Positions 9,002 through 16,880 of a DNA stretch of 57,688 bases are shown here, in pieces. The translations under genes were made by a program, and so were the position numbers. Numbering within the stretch: position 1 is the first letter of the stretch; every line of letters begins with the position of its first letter. Source of the DNA: Nostoc sp. CHAB 5844 (GTDB lineage Bacteria; Cyanobacteriota; Cyanobacteriia; Cyanobacteriales; Nostocaceae); the NCBI RefSeq assembly GCF_020829595.1, contig NZ_JAIVFW010000048.1:1-57688 (forward strand), written 5' to 3'. The notes under the pieces are model-generated. The model ran no database searches, had not been told where the DNA came from, and saw only the letters and a program-made list of their open reading frames with translations.

Positions 9002-10363
9002 TCAATCTTGATGATAAAGTTGAAATTCTTTAGCTACATCAGCCGCAATACTTTGTCTTAACTCGTAAGGAAAGAAAACTTCGCATTTAGGTCGCCATGC
9101 ACGCAGACGCATCATAATGCCATTATCTGAACGACGGTAACAAACTTGGTAGTAAGCATCTTGCGGAGAACGATTCACTAATATTTTTAATAATGTTTTT
9201 TGGTGTTGTGGTTGGGTAACTTGACGACGTATCAGACTTTGTGCTTGTTGATAAGTAATAGCTTTAAAAGTTTCGTGGCGGATGGTATTTTGAATGTAGC
9301 GGTCATTATAATCACGGTCAAATCTTAACAACATTAGGCTTGAAGGTAAATAGAAATCAAACCCCCAAGCATCAGACATTTTTTCAGCAATATAATCTGG
9401 ACTGAAACTAGATGATTGTTGATGGCACTGATGTAAATTTTGAGGAATCTCTACATCGCTCCATTCTAAAGATGTTATGTGTTGAATCCGGTCAAGACGA
9501 AAATTGTACCAGTTAGTTTTGCGATCAGGACTTTCACCATAAGCACAGAGATATACTGCTCTCTGCATATAATAAATGCAAACTGGATATACGATACATA
9601 CAACTACATTTTGAATCTTGGCACTGTCATAAGTGAGTTTGAGCGGCGGAACTGGAGTCTTTGTCCAAATCTGCCTTAACTCGTATTGCCAATTACTAAC
9701 TAAATCGATAGTACTACTAGGAATAACATAATCTAATTGCAAGAAAAAACGCTGAATACCATTGATTTTTTGGGAATGATTTTGAGCAATTTCTACCAAA
9801 TCTTCGTGCAGAAAATTTAATTCATAAGCACTGAATTTGCTAGGGTCAGTTTCATGTTTAGGTGTAATTGGACGTGGCGGAAACTTGTTAACTCGGTAAT
9901 ATTTTTCGTTTTTATATACTAACCAACCTAAATCTGCTAAGGTTTCTAAATCGCCTTGCAAAGAACGACGAGTTACACCAAACAATCTTTGCTTAAATAA
10001 TTTGTTCAACTTAGATTCTGTTATACCAGTATGAGCTATTAACAATTCTTGCCACTGATGAGCAAAAACTCCTGTTTTTTCATTAAATAACCACTGTTGG
10101 GTTGTTTTGGCACAAGGACAATCAGAATCATGTAAGTGAGGAACTTCTTCTCCTTTGGTGTGAGTGGAACTAAAAAATGCGTCTCTCCATTCGGCATAAG
10201 TGAACGAATCATCCAAAGCTAGACGTTCTTGACGATCGCCGTACAGCGATCGCAACCACACCCACAACCGAATTGTCCGCAACAGTTTTTGCTTAAGTGA
10301 ACCGCGTGCTAACCATTGCAGTAATTCAACTTGGGGAACGTCTTGAAACACTAATTCAGACAC
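9002..10363 (-). CDS. TIGR03985-type CRISPR-associated regulator with WYL-like domain
   Basis: Protein of 453 residues resembling the cyanobacterial family named TIGR03985 (CRISPR-associated). The N-terminal half has winged-helix character (for example RRSLQGDLETLADLGWLVY at about 150-170, typical of WYL regulators). The C-terminal half contains the pattern of a WYL ligand-binding domain, with AVYLCAYGESPDRKTNWYNFRLDRI-like spacing around residues 270-300. WYL proteins repress or activate CRISPR and other defence operons in response to nucleic acids or nucleotides. It is divergent from the csx3 genes across a roughly 100-base spacer, a position suited to controlling them. The family name is from recognition; the regulatory role is inferred. 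Confidence 0.65.
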   Translation of the reverse strand: MSELVFQDVPQVELLQWLARGSLKQKLLRTIRLWVWLRSLYGDRQERLALDDSFTYAEWRDAFFSSTHTKGEEVPHLHDSDCPCAKTTQQWLFNEKTGVFAHQWQELLIAHTGITESKLNKLFKQRLFGVTRRSLQGDLETLADLGWLVYKNEKYYRVNKFPPRPITPKHETDPSKFSAYELNFLHEDLVEIAQNHSQKINGIQRFFLQLDYVIPSSTIDLVSNWQYELRQIWTKTPVPPLKLTYDSAKIQNVVVCIVYPVCIYYMQRAVYLCAYGESPDRKTNWYNFRLDRIQHITSLEWSDVEIPQNLHQCHQQSSSFSPDYIAEKMSDAWGFDFYLPSSLMLLRFDRDYNDRYIQNTIRHETFKAITYQQAQSLIRRQVTQPQHQKTLLKILVNRSPQDAYYQVCYRRSDNGIMMRLRAWRPKCEVFFPYELRQSIAADVAKEFQLYHQD

Positions 10364-10464
10364 TAGCAGAATCTCGATAAATAACTTTCTTTAAGATACA
10401 GCCTTTTGGAAGACACCTTTTCCAAGGGCGTGTATGATGTACCCAGCAAATCAAGCTAAAAGTG

Positions 10465-10770
10465 ATGTCTACCTACAAAATTGAAATTAAAGACAACTTA
10501 TTACGAGTTAATTTTGGTGAACCAGCCCAAAATGACCAGATTGTACCTGATGCCGCCGCAAGATTAGAAGAAATGGCAGCATCAGGAGAACTAGCAGGAG
10601 GGCAGTTACTCAAGATTAATGGCCCTATTTCTATCCCTGTAGCATTTGTTTTAGCACACAAGCTAGCTCATATATACGGAGCAGTCGCTTTTTACGATCC
10701 TAAGTTAAGTAAATATGTGATTTGTATCACACACAATCCTAGTTATAAACTAGGAGACTTAATTGATTGA
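10465..10770 (+). CDS. csx3: CRISPR-associated ring nuclease Csx3 (Crn3), copy 1
   Basis: Complete Csx3-like protein of 101 residues (family PF09620). Csx3 degrades the cyclic oligoadenylate signal made by Cas10 in type III CRISPR systems, switching off ancillary effectors. Conserved features visible are NDQIVPDAAARLEEM, GGQLLKINGP, the His residues in LAHKLAH, the Asp in YDPKL, and the C-terminal THNP with a further His. The ATG at 10465 was chosen over the adjacent GTG. The spacer before it is short and is shared with the divergent TIGR03985 gene. A second, damaged copy starts 61 bases downstream. Confidence 0.85.
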   Translation: MSTYKIEIKDNLLRVNFGEPAQNDQIVPDAAARLEEMAASGELAGGQLLKINGPISIPVAFVLAHKLAHIYGAVAFYDPKLSKYVICITHNPSYKLGDLID

Positions 10771-10831
10771 TATTTGATGGACGAAGCAGCTAGAGGAGTA
10801 GATTGGTTTTATCTTAAACGTGCAATCAATC

Positions 10832-11200
10832 ATGAGTACATATCAGATAAAGTTACAGGGTGACATCCTCAAAGTAGGATTTGGTAATACACAAGCTAAA
10901 GGCGATCGCATAGTCCGCGATGTAGCAGCAAAATTAGACGAAATGATTGCTACAGGGGAATTACCCGGTGGTAGTCTTATCAAAATCAATGGTCGGGTAT
11001 CAGTATTAGTTAGTCAGGTATTAGGTGATAAATTAGGGAAATTGTCTGATGCGATCGCCATCTTTGATCCGAAGATTGGAGATAAAGGGCTTGTATGGTT
11101 GCTTCTGATCATATTCTCTCTAAACCAGAAGTATATGAAACTAAGCAAATTCAACTCACTAGTCCAATTTTACATATTGGCAGTGCTGTCTCTAAATTAA
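10832..11200 (+). pseudogene. csx3: Csx3 copy 2, C-terminally truncated
   Basis: Paralogue of the preceding csx3; the first about 85 residues align (GDRIVRDVAAKLDEM, GGSLIKINGR, DKLGKLSDAIAIFDPK). After DPKIGDKG the frame runs into sequence that belongs to the start of csm5, and ends in a hydrophobic non-homologous tail at 11200. The C-terminal strand with its conserved His is therefore missing. The LAHKLAH segment of copy 1 reads LGDKLGK here, so its His residues are gone too. ATG 10832 is the likely start (GTG 10820 is an alternative). This is probably an inactive relic left by a deletion that joined it to csm5. Confidence 0.75.
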
Positions 11201-12411
11201 GTCGATTTGAGTATGTAGCTACAAGTGAGCGAGTATACCTGCCTAATCCAGAAGTGCTTGTGCTTGCTAGGGCTTTTCAACAGCGAGGTTGTTTAAATGA
11301 GTATATACGCCGCATTGAAAGTCAAAAAGACCAAGACCTCACTAGCCTACTAGAAACAACCTTTGGAGATGACTGGCACAATAAAAAAGACTCCAACAAA
11401 GAAGCTATTTTTCCCAAACATACAAGTAGCTTGAGATGGACACAGCAGGAAATTACTGACCTTCGTCCGATGATTCGTAATGGTTTTGGGCAATTGTATA
11501 TTCCTGGTTCATCTATTAAGGGAGCAATTAGAACAGCTATTGCTTATCACTTACTCAAACATGCAGATAAATATGGATTACCAAGAACACAGCAACTTAG
11601 TGAGATTGAACTTAAGCTGCATGAAAGTATGGGACAAATTAAACAGCGTCCTAAGTTTGCAGATGACAAACTTTTTATGGATGCCCTTTTTTCTGAATTT
11701 AATCTCATTTATCAAGATAAGCCAGCACTTGGTAAAACTAGTTCGCCAAACTTAGACTTGCCAAACTTAGACTTTATGAGGGCTATTCAAGTCACAGATT
11801 CCCAGCCTCTTCTAGAAATAAAAGTGACTGATAAACAGGGAAAACCATGCTTTTATAATCTTCCTGTAACAGCAGAAGTAATAATTATTAGCCACTGGGA
11901 AGATGGAAAAGCAAAATATAAGTCTCCCATTTACACCGAGATGGTGCAAAGTGTGAAAACTCGATTCACAATTAGCTTGGATAAAACCATGTTGCCTTGG
12001 TTCAGTCCAAAAAACAAAATTCCTTTTGAAACAATTGATGATATCCTGAAAATTTGTCAGGAATTTGCTCAAGACCAATGGGATGAAGAACATTTTTATT
12101 GGGAAGACATTAAAAATAATCTAAATGCTAAAGATACTAATCAGCAACCAATAAATTTAAATTTTGATAATATTCGAGACTTTTCTGAACCTGAAGTCTG
12201 TTCTTATAACTTAAGAATAGGTTGGGCAAGTGGCATGAATGGTACAACGGTTAATTTATTATTTCATCCGGAATTGAGAAAAAAAATTCGTGATAATTGC
12301 AGTCCTAAAAGCGCTCCTGGTTTTGAAGCTCCAAAGTCTCGGCGAGTTGTAGCTTTATCAAGTCGAGAAATTAAGTTTGTACCAGGATGGGTAAAATTTA
12401 AGGAACTGTAG
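11095..12411 (+). CDS. csm5: Type III CRISPR RAMP protein Csm5
   Basis: Protein of 438 residues of the Csm5 family, a RAMP subunit capping the crRNA 3' side of type III-A (Csm-like) effector complexes. Signatures are the N-terminal QLTSPILHIGSA (RRM beta-1 with the loop typical of RAMPs) and the glycine-rich YIPGSSIKGAIRTAI at about residues 135-150. The frame is intact. It starts inside the tail of the truncated csx3 and ends 2 bases before the cas6 remnant. The other subunits expected upstream (Cas10, Csm2, Csm3, Csm4) are absent from the window, so it is unlikely to work alone. Confidence 0.75.
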   Translation: MVASDHILSKPEVYETKQIQLTSPILHIGSAVSKLSRFEYVATSERVYLPNPEVLVLARAFQQRGCLNEYIRRIESQKDQDLTSLLETTFGDDWHNKKDSNKEAIFPKHTSSLRWTQQEITDLRPMIRNGFGQLYIPGSSIKGAIRTAIAYHLLKHADKYGLPRTQQLSEIELKLHESMGQIKQRPKFADDKLFMDALFSEFNLIYQDKPALGKTSSPNLDLPNLDFMRAIQVTDSQPLLEIKVTDKQGKPCFYNLPVTAEVIIISHWEDGKAKYKSPIYTEMVQSVKTRFTISLDKTMLPWFSPKNKIPFETIDDILKICQEFAQDQWDEEHFYWEDIKNNLNAKDTNQQPINLNFDNIRDFSEPEVCSYNLRIGWASGMNGTTVNLLFHPELRKKIRDNCSPKSAPGFEAPKSRRVVALSSREIKFVPGWVKFKEL

Positions 12412-12413
12412 CT

Positions 12414-12833
12414 ATGTTAATTCGCTCTAATTGGACTTTAACTGTAGATGAACCTACTGTCTTACCACGTACATACGGTTTGGAACTAGTTAAAAATTTA
12501 CACCAACGTATGAGTCTAGAAATGGGGAATGAGACAATTTCATCTGTCACATTTTCAGGAATTATAGGATTTTATTCAGTGTCAGGTAATTTTATAACTT
12601 TTCGTCCTGATGAATTTTATCAATTATCGCTTTTAGTAAAATTGTTAAGACAGCCAATGAAAGAATCAAACCGCTTCTTTATAATCTTGCAAAAACTTGG
12701 GAACTTGAGGAACTTGAATAGTGTTCTGAGAGCGACTGAATCATACCCAGGAGCGATCGCACTTTCCAATCAATCCCCCTCAAACCCAAACAGCGATGCT
12801 TGCAGCGGGTTGCATCTACGCACCTTGCGTTAA
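12414..12833 (+). pseudogene. cas6: Cas6-like N-terminal fragment
   Basis: The first about 72 residues (EPTVLPRTYGLELVKNLH, SSVTFSGIIG, FRPDEFYQLSL) resemble the N-terminus of Cas6-type crRNA-processing RAMP nucleases of cyanobacteria. After YQLSL the family resemblance stops. From 12630 a different frame reads VKTANERIKPLLYNLAKTW and ends with a stop at about 12720; this looks like the C-terminus of another, unidentified protein. A deletion probably joined cas6 to that gene. The open frame to 12833 after this point appears to be chance. Functional pre-crRNA processing is not expected. Confidence 0.6.
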
Positions 12834-12864
12834 TCTAAGAATAAACATATTATCCCTCATCAAA

Positions 12865-13239
12865 ATGGCACAATTAACCATTCAAGTACCAGACGAACTA
12901 GCTAACCGCTTAGAACCAATATTACATCGTCTTCCAGAACTTCTTGCACAACTTCTAGAAACAAATACATCAACAACATCAGCTTTAATTAATTCTCTAG
13001 ATACTCCTGCAACTTATATGGAAGTTTTAGACTTTTTAATTCAACAACCAACACCGGAAGAAATAGCTAAATTCAAAGTTTTATCTCAAGCGCAAACACA
13101 ACTGGAAAACTTACTAGAAAAAAATCGCTTAGGTACTATCACCCAAACAGAAAATAATGAATTAGATATCTATGAACAGCTAGATCAATTAATGACTTTA
13201 CTTAAAGCTAGAGCTTACAGCGTAATTAATGACCAGTAA
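12865..13239 (+). CDS. Small cyanobacterial protein upstream of an HNH nuclease
   Basis: Protein of 124 residues beginning MAQLTIQVPDELANRLEP, followed by helical Gln/Glu/Leu-rich sequence. I do not recognise a named family; the start resembles the ribbon-helix-helix-like N-terminus of some antitoxins. The start is ATG 12865. Its final codons overlap the start of the downstream HNH nuclease gene, and the pair probably forms one transcription unit. A toxin-antitoxin or nuclease-regulator relation is an inference from the arrangement only. Confidence 0.6.
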   Translation: MAQLTIQVPDELANRLEPILHRLPELLAQLLETNTSTTSALINSLDTPATYMEVLDFLIQQPTPEEIAKFKVLSQAQTQLENLLEKNRLGTITQTENNELDIYEQLDQLMTLLKARAYSVINDQ

Positions 13240-13637
13240 TTTCTTCTAGTCTACGCCAATTAGTCATTGAACGCGCTCAAGGACGTTGTAAGTATTGTTT
13301 AATTCATCAAGATTTTTCTATCTACAGTCATGATATTGATCATATTATTGCTGTTAAACATGGAGGTAAAACCGTTCCTGAAAATCTTGCTCTTTCTTGT
13401 TTAACTTGTAATCGTCATAAAGGTTCTGACTTTGCTACTATTGACCCAAGTAGTGGTGCAATCATTCCTTTATTTAACCCACGTCTGCAAATTTGGGAGG
13501 AACACTTTACTTTAAAAAATGCAGAAATTATTGGTATTACTTCCATTGGTCAAGCTACTTCACGTTTATTGATGTTTAATATCCCCAGCAGAGTGCGATC
13601 GCGTCAATTATTAATTAATCAAAAACTATATCCTTAA
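13228..13637 (+). pseudogene. HNH endonuclease with damaged start
   Basis: An HNH nuclease is encoded in the frame that ends at the TAA 13635-13637: it reads SSLRQLVIERAQGRCKYC near its start, then DIDHIIAVKHGG, NLALSCLTCNRHKG, giving about 130 residues. The two Cys pairs, the His and the Asn of the HNH/zinc motif are present. No ATG, GTG or TTG start is in frame: the frame opens after a stop at 13230-13232, and the ATG at 13228 is one base out of phase. Removing one base (ATGACC to ATGCC) would restore a normal start reading MPVISSSLRQL. So this is either a one-base insertion or an unusual ATT start at 13239. Confidence 0.7.
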
Positions 13638-14120
13638 CACTTGCAATATAAAAATAGCTACACCCACTACAGGCATCGCCTCTAGAAATTACATCAATAC
13701 ATAGGAATAAAAACTGATATCGCTCCTCAAAATATCCAGGTATGTCATCCATCCTTTATCTATCAACAGTTACTCCAAACTATATCTTAAGGATGATTAA
13801 TAATTATATCTTTAGAGCGTTTTTATTCAATTGCAATGAAAAAGGCAAGATTAAGAAAATTTAAGCAGTATTTGAGAATAGCTCAATAAAGTATATTTGA
13901 TACTGTAAATCTATTTAAGTAGTAGCTTCCATTACTAACTAAATTGTTAATTTAGTCAATTGCTAAGAAAATTAGTTGGGATAAAAACTTGTTAACTACT
14001 TACGCTTACCTAGTGGGTAAATGTAGGCTGGAAAAATCTAGATTCTAACGTAGAAGATAACTAGAAAACATATTTGTTGCTCTTAGCGGGATTGTTTAAC
14101 AGATACCCACAACAGACATT
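13638..14120. other. A+T-rich spacer
   Basis: About 480 bases between the HNH gene and an SDR. A short palindrome CTAAATTGTTAATTTAG lies at 13939-13955. No gene, array or known repeat was recognised here. The promoter of the SDR cluster presumably lies in the distal part. Confidence 0.4.
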
Positions 14121-14915
14121 ATGAAACTTGAAAACAAAGTTGCGTTGGTCACAGGTAGTAGCCAGGGCATTGGACAAGCGATCTCTGTTCGTTTAGCTCA
14201 GGAAGGAGCTAGTGTAGTCATCAATTACCGCTCCCACCCAGAAGGTGCTGAAGAAACATTACATCTTGTGCAGGCAGCAGGTGGAGTCTGTCATGTAGCC
14301 CGAAGTTCCAAAAAAGGTGTCACTATTCAAGCAGACTTGTCCAGCATTAGTGAAGCACAAGAATTGGTACAAGAAAGTACTGCACAATTTGGCAAGTTAG
14401 ACATTTTAGTAAACAATGCTGGACTAGAGAAAAATCAAGACTTTCTAGATATTTCTGAAATTGATTATGACAAAGTATTGGATGTCAATTTGAAAGGTAC
14501 TTTCTTTACAACGCAAGCCTTTGTAAAACATCTTAAAGAAACAAACCGCCCTGGTAAAGTGATTAACATCAGTTCGGTGCATGAAGAGTTGCCCTTTCCT
14601 CACTTCACTGCCTATTGTGCTAGTAAGGGTGGTTTGAAAATGATGATGCGAAATCTGGCAGTAGAACTGGCATCTTTGGGTATAACGGTGAACAATGTTG
14701 CCCCTGGAGCGATCGCTACTGAGATTAACAAAGAACTGCTCAACGATCAAGAAAAACTCAATGCAGTTCTGAAAAACATTCCCCTAGGTCGCCTCGGCAA
14801 ACCAGAAGATGTTGCTGGATTGGTAGCATTTCTAGCATCTGCCGACGCTGATTACATTACAGGTTCTACCTTTTATATCGATGGTGGATTGCTCTGGAAT
14901 TATCAGGAACAGTAG
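14121..14915 (+). CDS. SDR-family oxidoreductase (glucose 1-dehydrogenase-like)
   Basis: Classical SDR of 264 residues with TGSSQGIG cofactor motif, LVNNAG, the Ser of INISSVHEE, catalytic YCASKGG, and the PG motif in NNVAPGA. It is closest in style to glucose 1-dehydrogenase-type SDRs, which oxidise sugars or other alcohols with NAD(P). The segment RSSKKGV around residues 59-66 looks like a short extra loop. It begins a cluster of SDR/SnoaL-like genes on the same strand (14121-16534). Substrate unknown. Confidence 0.85.
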   Translation: MKLENKVALVTGSSQGIGQAISVRLAQEGASVVINYRSHPEGAEETLHLVQAAGGVCHVARSSKKGVTIQADLSSISEAQELVQESTAQFGKLDILVNNAGLEKNQDFLDISEIDYDKVLDVNLKGTFFTTQAFVKHLKETNRPGKVINISSVHEELPFPHFTAYCASKGGLKMMMRNLAVELASLGITVNNVAPGAIATEINKELLNDQEKLNAVLKNIPLGRLGKPEDVAGLVAFLASADADYITGSTFYIDGGLLWNYQEQ

Positions 14916-14925
14916 CGAATCACAC

Positions 14926-15324
14926 ATGAGAACTAATCAACTGAGAATTAATCAGCTTTCGTCAGAGACTTACAACTGGTATCTAGGCTATTTAGAGGCT
15001 GTAGATTCCGGCGATGTCCAAGCTTACAGCAATTTTCTGGCAGAGGATTGTGTGATGCAGTCCAACAATAATCTACCAGTTCAAGGCAAAGCAGCGATCG
15101 CCCAGTTTCTTGCTGAGTACTGGAAATCATTCGCCAGCTTAGAGCATGACTTACTTAATATTTACGGCAGTGATTGGGCGTTTGTTCTAGAAGCTTTGAA
15201 TCACTACAAACGCAATGATGGTAAATCGGTGACACTTAGAGCCGTTGCATTTACAGATCGCAATCAAGCCGGACTTGTGACTTCCGTCCGATTCTACACC
15301 GATGTAGCGCCCCTATTCGCATAG
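14926..15324 (+). CDS. SnoaL/NTF2-like protein
   Basis: Small protein of 132 residues with the pattern of the NTF2-like/SnoaL superfamily: an N-terminal helix (YNWYLGYLEAVDSGDVQAYSNFLAEDCVMQ) followed by alternating strands, ending in RFYTDVAPLF. These cone-shaped proteins act as small isomerases, ligand binders or enzyme partners. It starts 10 bases after the upstream SDR stop and precedes another SDR, so all are likely one operon. ATG 14926 was preferred over an in-frame start inside the SDR. No catalytic function can be given. Confidence 0.75.
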   Translation: MRTNQLRINQLSSETYNWYLGYLEAVDSGDVQAYSNFLAEDCVMQSNNNLPVQGKAAIAQFLAEYWKSFASLEHDLLNIYGSDWAFVLEALNHYKRNDGKSVTLRAVAFTDRNQAGLVTSVRFYTDVAPLFA

Positions 15325-15350
15325 TTACACAACTTTCAAGGAGAGCAATC

Positions 15351-15728
15351 ATGGCAACATTAGCAAACAAAGTAGCGATCGTTACAGGAGGATCTGGTGG
15401 CATTGGCTCTGCCATCTGCGATCACTTGGCAGAAGAAGGCGCGAAGGTTGTTGTTCATTATGGTGGTCACGCGGATGCTGCCATGAGCAAAGTGCTGTCA
15501 ATGGAATTGGGCGATCGCGGTATCACCGTCAACACCGTTTCACCAGGCCCCACCGAGACCGAAATGTTTTCTCACTCTGGCGACGATCCCAAAGCTGCCG
15601 CTGCGCGATCGCCTTTTAACCGATTAGGACAGCCGGAAGACATTGCCGATATCGTTGCTTTTGTCGTTAGTGAAAAATGTCGCTGGATTACCGGACATAC
15701 TTTTCAAGCAGGCGGCGGCTATGTATAA
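15351..15728 (+). pseudogene. SDR-family protein with internal deletion
   Basis: Only 125 residues compared with about 245 for the family. Residues 1-44 are a normal SDR N-terminus (VAIVTGGSGGIG, VVVHYGGHADAA). The protein then jumps straight to the SDR C-terminal part (SMELGDRGITVNTVSPGP to the end). The NNAG motif, the catalytic Ser, and the Tyr-x-x-x-Lys pair are all missing, so it cannot be an active dehydrogenase. The deletion is in frame, so a stable short protein may still be made. A ribosome-binding site AAGGAGAG precedes the ATG. Confidence 0.85.
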
Positions 15729-15775
15729 GTTGTATATTTTGATCAAACTATTCTCAATGGTTGTATGGAGAAACT

Positions 15776-16534
15776 ATGAGTAAAGTTGCACTTGTGACAG
15801 GCGCAAGCCGTGGATTGGGTCGTGCTATTGCATTGCGATTGGCAAAAGACGGACTATCTATTATTGTTCATTACGGTCAAAATCAAGCAGCAGCTGATGA
15901 AGTTGTTGCCGAGATTACATCTTTAGGCAGTAAAGCGATCGCCATCCAAGCTGATGTTTCTCAAGTTTCTAGCATTAATGCCATGTTTGAGAAACTAGAT
16001 GCTGAGTTAGTCAGCCTGACAGGTGAATCTAAGTTTGATGTCTTGGTTAACAACGCCGGCACTGCGATTGCTAAACCATTCGGTGATTGGACGGAAGAAG
16101 ATTTTGATCGGCAGTTTGATCTAAATGTGAAGGGGCTATTTTTTATCACTCAATCTGCCATCCCACGCTTACGAGAAAACGGTCGAATCATCAATCTTGG
16201 CACTGGTTTGACTCGCTTCTCTTTGTCTTATCCAATTTATGGAGTGTATGCCGCTTCCAAAGGGGCTGTTAATGTCCTGACTCAATATCTTGCTGCTGCT
16301 TTAGGAGAACGAGGAATTACAGTCAACACGATCGCTCCTGGCGCGATTGATACCGATCTCAATGCTGGTTGGTTACGCTCCGAAGAGGGACAGCAACAAA
16401 CAATGGCGATTTCAGCCATTAAGCGGATTGGTATGCCAGACGATATTGCTGATGTCGTTTCATTTCTGGCATCCGAAGATAGCCGATGGGTCACAGGTCA
16501 ACGGATTGAAGCTTCGGGTGGCGCACATTTGTAA
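15776..16534 (+). CDS. SDR-family oxidoreductase
   Basis: SDR of 252 residues with TGASRGLG, LVNNAGT, the YAASKGA catalytic motif, and TIAPGAIDTDL. It is similar to the gene before it in its C-terminal part (WVTG-, IA(D)-VV-FLxSE), suggesting the cluster arose by duplication. ATG 15776 follows GGAG at the expected distance; a TTG at 15761 is less likely. Substrate unknown; the family includes 3-oxoacyl-ACP reductase-like and tropinone-reductase-like enzymes. Confidence 0.85.
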   Translation: MSKVALVTGASRGLGRAIALRLAKDGLSIIVHYGQNQAAADEVVAEITSLGSKAIAIQADVSQVSSINAMFEKLDAELVSLTGESKFDVLVNNAGTAIAKPFGDWTEEDFDRQFDLNVKGLFFITQSAIPRLRENGRIINLGTGLTRFSLSYPIYGVYAASKGAVNVLTQYLAAALGERGITVNTIAPGAIDTDLNAGWLRSEEGQQQTMAISAIKRIGMPDDIADVVSFLASEDSRWVTGQRIEASGGAHL

Positions 16535-16618
16535 TTTATTAATTGATCACCAAATGATAGCCGTAGCCAGATAGGTTAGGACATTCTAAAACGCTAAAAC
16601 CAATTGACTGCAAGCATT

Positions 16619-16812
16619 TCACTTTTGAACGCCAGTGAGGGAGTCGGGGAACCCGACGATAGTCGCTTCAAGTCGAGCCACTGCGTTGCGGTGAGCAGTC
16701 CGTTGGGCGGCTTTGCCGACTTGAAGGAACTGCGAACCCGAAGGGGGGTTCCCGCCGTTGTAGCAAGTGGCGTGGCAAAGCCGCCCACAGCGCTGTCTCC
16801 CCAACGCACTGG
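16619..16812. repeat. Mosaic palindromic repeat, copy 1
   Basis: A G+C-richer block composed of phrases such as CAACGCACTGGCTCC, GTCCGTTGGGCGGCTTTG and TTGTAGCAAGTGGCGTGGC, able to form several hairpins. The same phrases in different orders recur at 26598-26665, 31079-31268, 36703-36905 and 41420-41570. Open frames through it on both strands are by-products of its unusual composition. It fills the 346-base spacer before the glucosidase gene. Confidence 0.75.
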
Positions 16813-16880
16813 CTCCTTTTGACTTTTGACTTTTAACTTTTGCTAGATTTACCCTCCGTTGAGATAGGAGCAATGTTGAC

